A stretch of 64,000 nt of DNA from an uncultured Ruminiclostridium sp. GTDB lineage: Bacteria; Bacillota; Clostridia; Oscillospirales; Ruminococcaceae. The notes under the pieces were generated by a model. That model saw nothing but the letters and a program-made list of their open reading frames with translations, was not told the origin of the DNA and did not search any database. Within the stretch, counting starts at the first letter, position 1. Each line of letters begins with the position of its first letter. The DNA lies in the NCBI GenBank assembly GCA_934490165.1, contig CAKSTB010000001.1, forward strand, positions 248,001-312,000. The letters run 5' to 3'. This document shows, piece after piece, positions 63,070 to 64,000 of this stretch. A program made the position numbers and the translations under genes.

Positions 63070-64000
63070 ATGAAGAAAATAAAATCAATTACCGCACTGC
63101 TTCTTGCATTATCGATATGCGCAGTGACAGCGTGCAGCTCACAGCCGACAGACAGCTCATCAAAGAGTTCATCTGCCGAAAGCACGGCATCTTCCGAGGC
63201 TTCAGAAGTCACCGACAGCACGACAGCTTCCGACACATCCTCAGAAGCGTCCGCAGAAAACTCCTCCGACGCATCATCAAAGCCCGAAAAGCCTGTAACC
63301 GACTTTACTACATATGTGTCGAACACTGTCATATCAACCGGCAACAATTTCTATATAGAGAAAGCCGAAAACATAACCTACAGAGCATATCTGCCTGTTG
63401 AGCAGTACGGCGAGCTTGAATACAAGTTCTTCTTTACAAATATGGTCGACTCGACCTATGCAAAGGGCAAGGATGCATTTGTCGGCAAGGACGGCGGCAC
63501 ATATACCGTTTCCGATGCCGTAATAGCGGACGGCGGTACAAGCACCGAGGACGAAATTACAAATCGCACGCCTGTGACATTCGACGGCAAGACTGCAAAA
63601 GAGGTATCCTCCGATGAGAGTTACTGGAGCGATCCTGTTACAATGAATATTCCCGAGGGGCATTATCTTGTGTGGGAATGGACTGTATCGGGCGAGGGCA
63701 TTCCGTGCAACAAGATGTCAACACTTACCTCAACCACAAGCTCTGCCGACGGCGAAACCTTTGAGTACTGCGATGAGATACCGCTCCCTCAGCTTATCGG
63801 AGCGAAGAGAGAGGTTAAGCATACAGTAGCCGCGATCGGCGACAGCATAACACAAGGCTGTCAGACCGAGCTGATGAAATATGAGTTCTGGGCTTCAAAG
63901 ATATCAACACAGCTCGGAAGCGATGTTTCTTTCTTCAACTGCGGTCTTGGCTGGGCAAGAGCAAGCGATGCCGCCATAAATGAGAACTGGCTGTCAAGAG
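63070..64000 (+). CDS. SGNH/GDSL-hydrolase lipoprotein (5' part, runs off window)
   Basis: The first 310 residues of a lipoprotein. The signal peptide ends in an AVTACSS lipobox (C22). A Ser/Thr/Ala/Glu-rich linker spans about 24-75, followed by a beta-rich region to about 245. The SGNH block I motif GDSITQG starts at about 257, with S259 as probable nucleophile. It would be anchored outside the cell, probably a carbohydrate esterase. AAAGGAT precedes the ATG. Blocks II-V with the catalytic Asp/His lie beyond the window end, apart from the FNCGLGWARA region at the edge. Confidence 0.82.
   Translation, partial: MKKIKSITALLLALSICAVTACSSQPTDSSSKSSSAESTASSEASEVTDSTTASDTSSEASAENSSDASSKPEKPVTDFTTYVSNTVISTGNNFYIEKAENITYRAYLPVEQYGELEYKFFFTNMVDSTYAKGKDAFVGKDGGTYTVSDAVIADGGTSTEDEITNRTPVTFDGKTAKEVSSDESYWSDPVTMNIPEGHYLVWEWTVSGEGIPCNKMSTLTSTTSSADGETFEYCDEIPLPQLIGAKREVKHTVAAIGDSITQGCQTELMKYEFWASKISTQLGSDVSFFNCGLGWARASDAAINENWLSR

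Noticed and set aside
1..64000. CRISPR arrays, tRNA or rRNA genes, insertion sequences, prophage or conjugative modules
   Set aside because: I looked for spaced direct repeats, cloverleafs with TTCGA arms, and transposase, integrase or phage structural proteins, and saw none.

Overview
The window looks like chromosomal DNA of a spore-forming, anaerobic Clostridia species, most likely Oscillospiraceae/Ruminococcaceae (a Ruminococcus or [Eubacterium] siraeum-like gut bacterium). This is inferred from gene content: sporulation genes (spoVB-like, spmA/spmB, yqfC/yqfD, ylbJ-like, yunB-like, spore-coat-like ORFs), [FeFe]-hydrogenase maturases, a cellobiose 2-epimerase, T-box control, AAAGGAG-type ribosome sites and many TTGACA-17-TATAAT promoters. 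I saw no rRNA, tRNA, CRISPR array, transposase or prophage genes. Most of the window is ordinary core genome.

Layout. 1-2.2 kb (minus): 5' part of a SpoVB-type flippase, a DUF6033-like protein and two coat-like ORFs. 2.3-9.0 kb (plus): lepA-hemW-glgP, then an esterase and a VOC protein. 9.1-12.4 kb (minus): an AadE-like nucleotidyltransferase, metA, class II fba and an AbrB-family regulator, with a multi-hairpin element between metA and fba. 12.8-13.9 kb (plus): spmAB. 13.9-19.8 kb (minus): a TM1266-like regulator, hydE, hydG, hydF, an aspartase-like gene and ybaK, preceded by a 5' leader that looks like a terminator-type riboswitch. 20.0-27.1 kb: comFB-like (minus), then secA, DUF1015, cellobiose 2-epimerase and an orphan membrane-fusion lipoprotein (plus). 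27.1-35.5 kb (minus): the classic Firmicutes cluster yqfC-yqfD-phoH-ybeY-dgkA-era-recO, extended by mutS2 and a HAD phosphatase. 35.5-40.3 kb (plus): ylbJ-like, a small Cys protein and two tandem paralogous sugar-binding lipoproteins. 40.4-50.2 kb (minus): T-box-controlled leuA, ligA, yunB-like, an M18 aminopeptidase, a lytic transglycosylase, coaE, a Sua5-type gene, prfA and DUF951. 50.4-57.3 kb: a hypothetical, a Cache-HAMP-GGDEF protein, clpC-like (minus), a Cys/Gly-rich micropeptide and typA. 57.4-59.8 kb: an unknown protein, a ~720-nt transcription unit with no long ORF, DUF1292 and a ~180-nt rod-shaped RNA candidate. 59.9-64 kb: a split TauE/SafE permease, alr (minus), a divergent LCP-like protein and the 5' part of an SGNH-hydrolase lipoprotein.

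The most interesting items are RNA-level. (1) Minus strand ~58969-58247: a consensus promoter, dense perfect hairpins and a terminator-like hairpin, with no ORF longer than about 22 codons, as expected for a large ornate ncRNA (ROOL/GOLLD size class). It carries three short ORFs with ribosome-site-like sequences. (2) Upstream of the hydrogenase maturation operon: a closing stem, a competing pairing and a strong intrinsic terminator just before the first ribosome site. (3) A nested hairpin element at 10920-11076 that overlaps the metA promoter. None could be tested by covariance or database search here.
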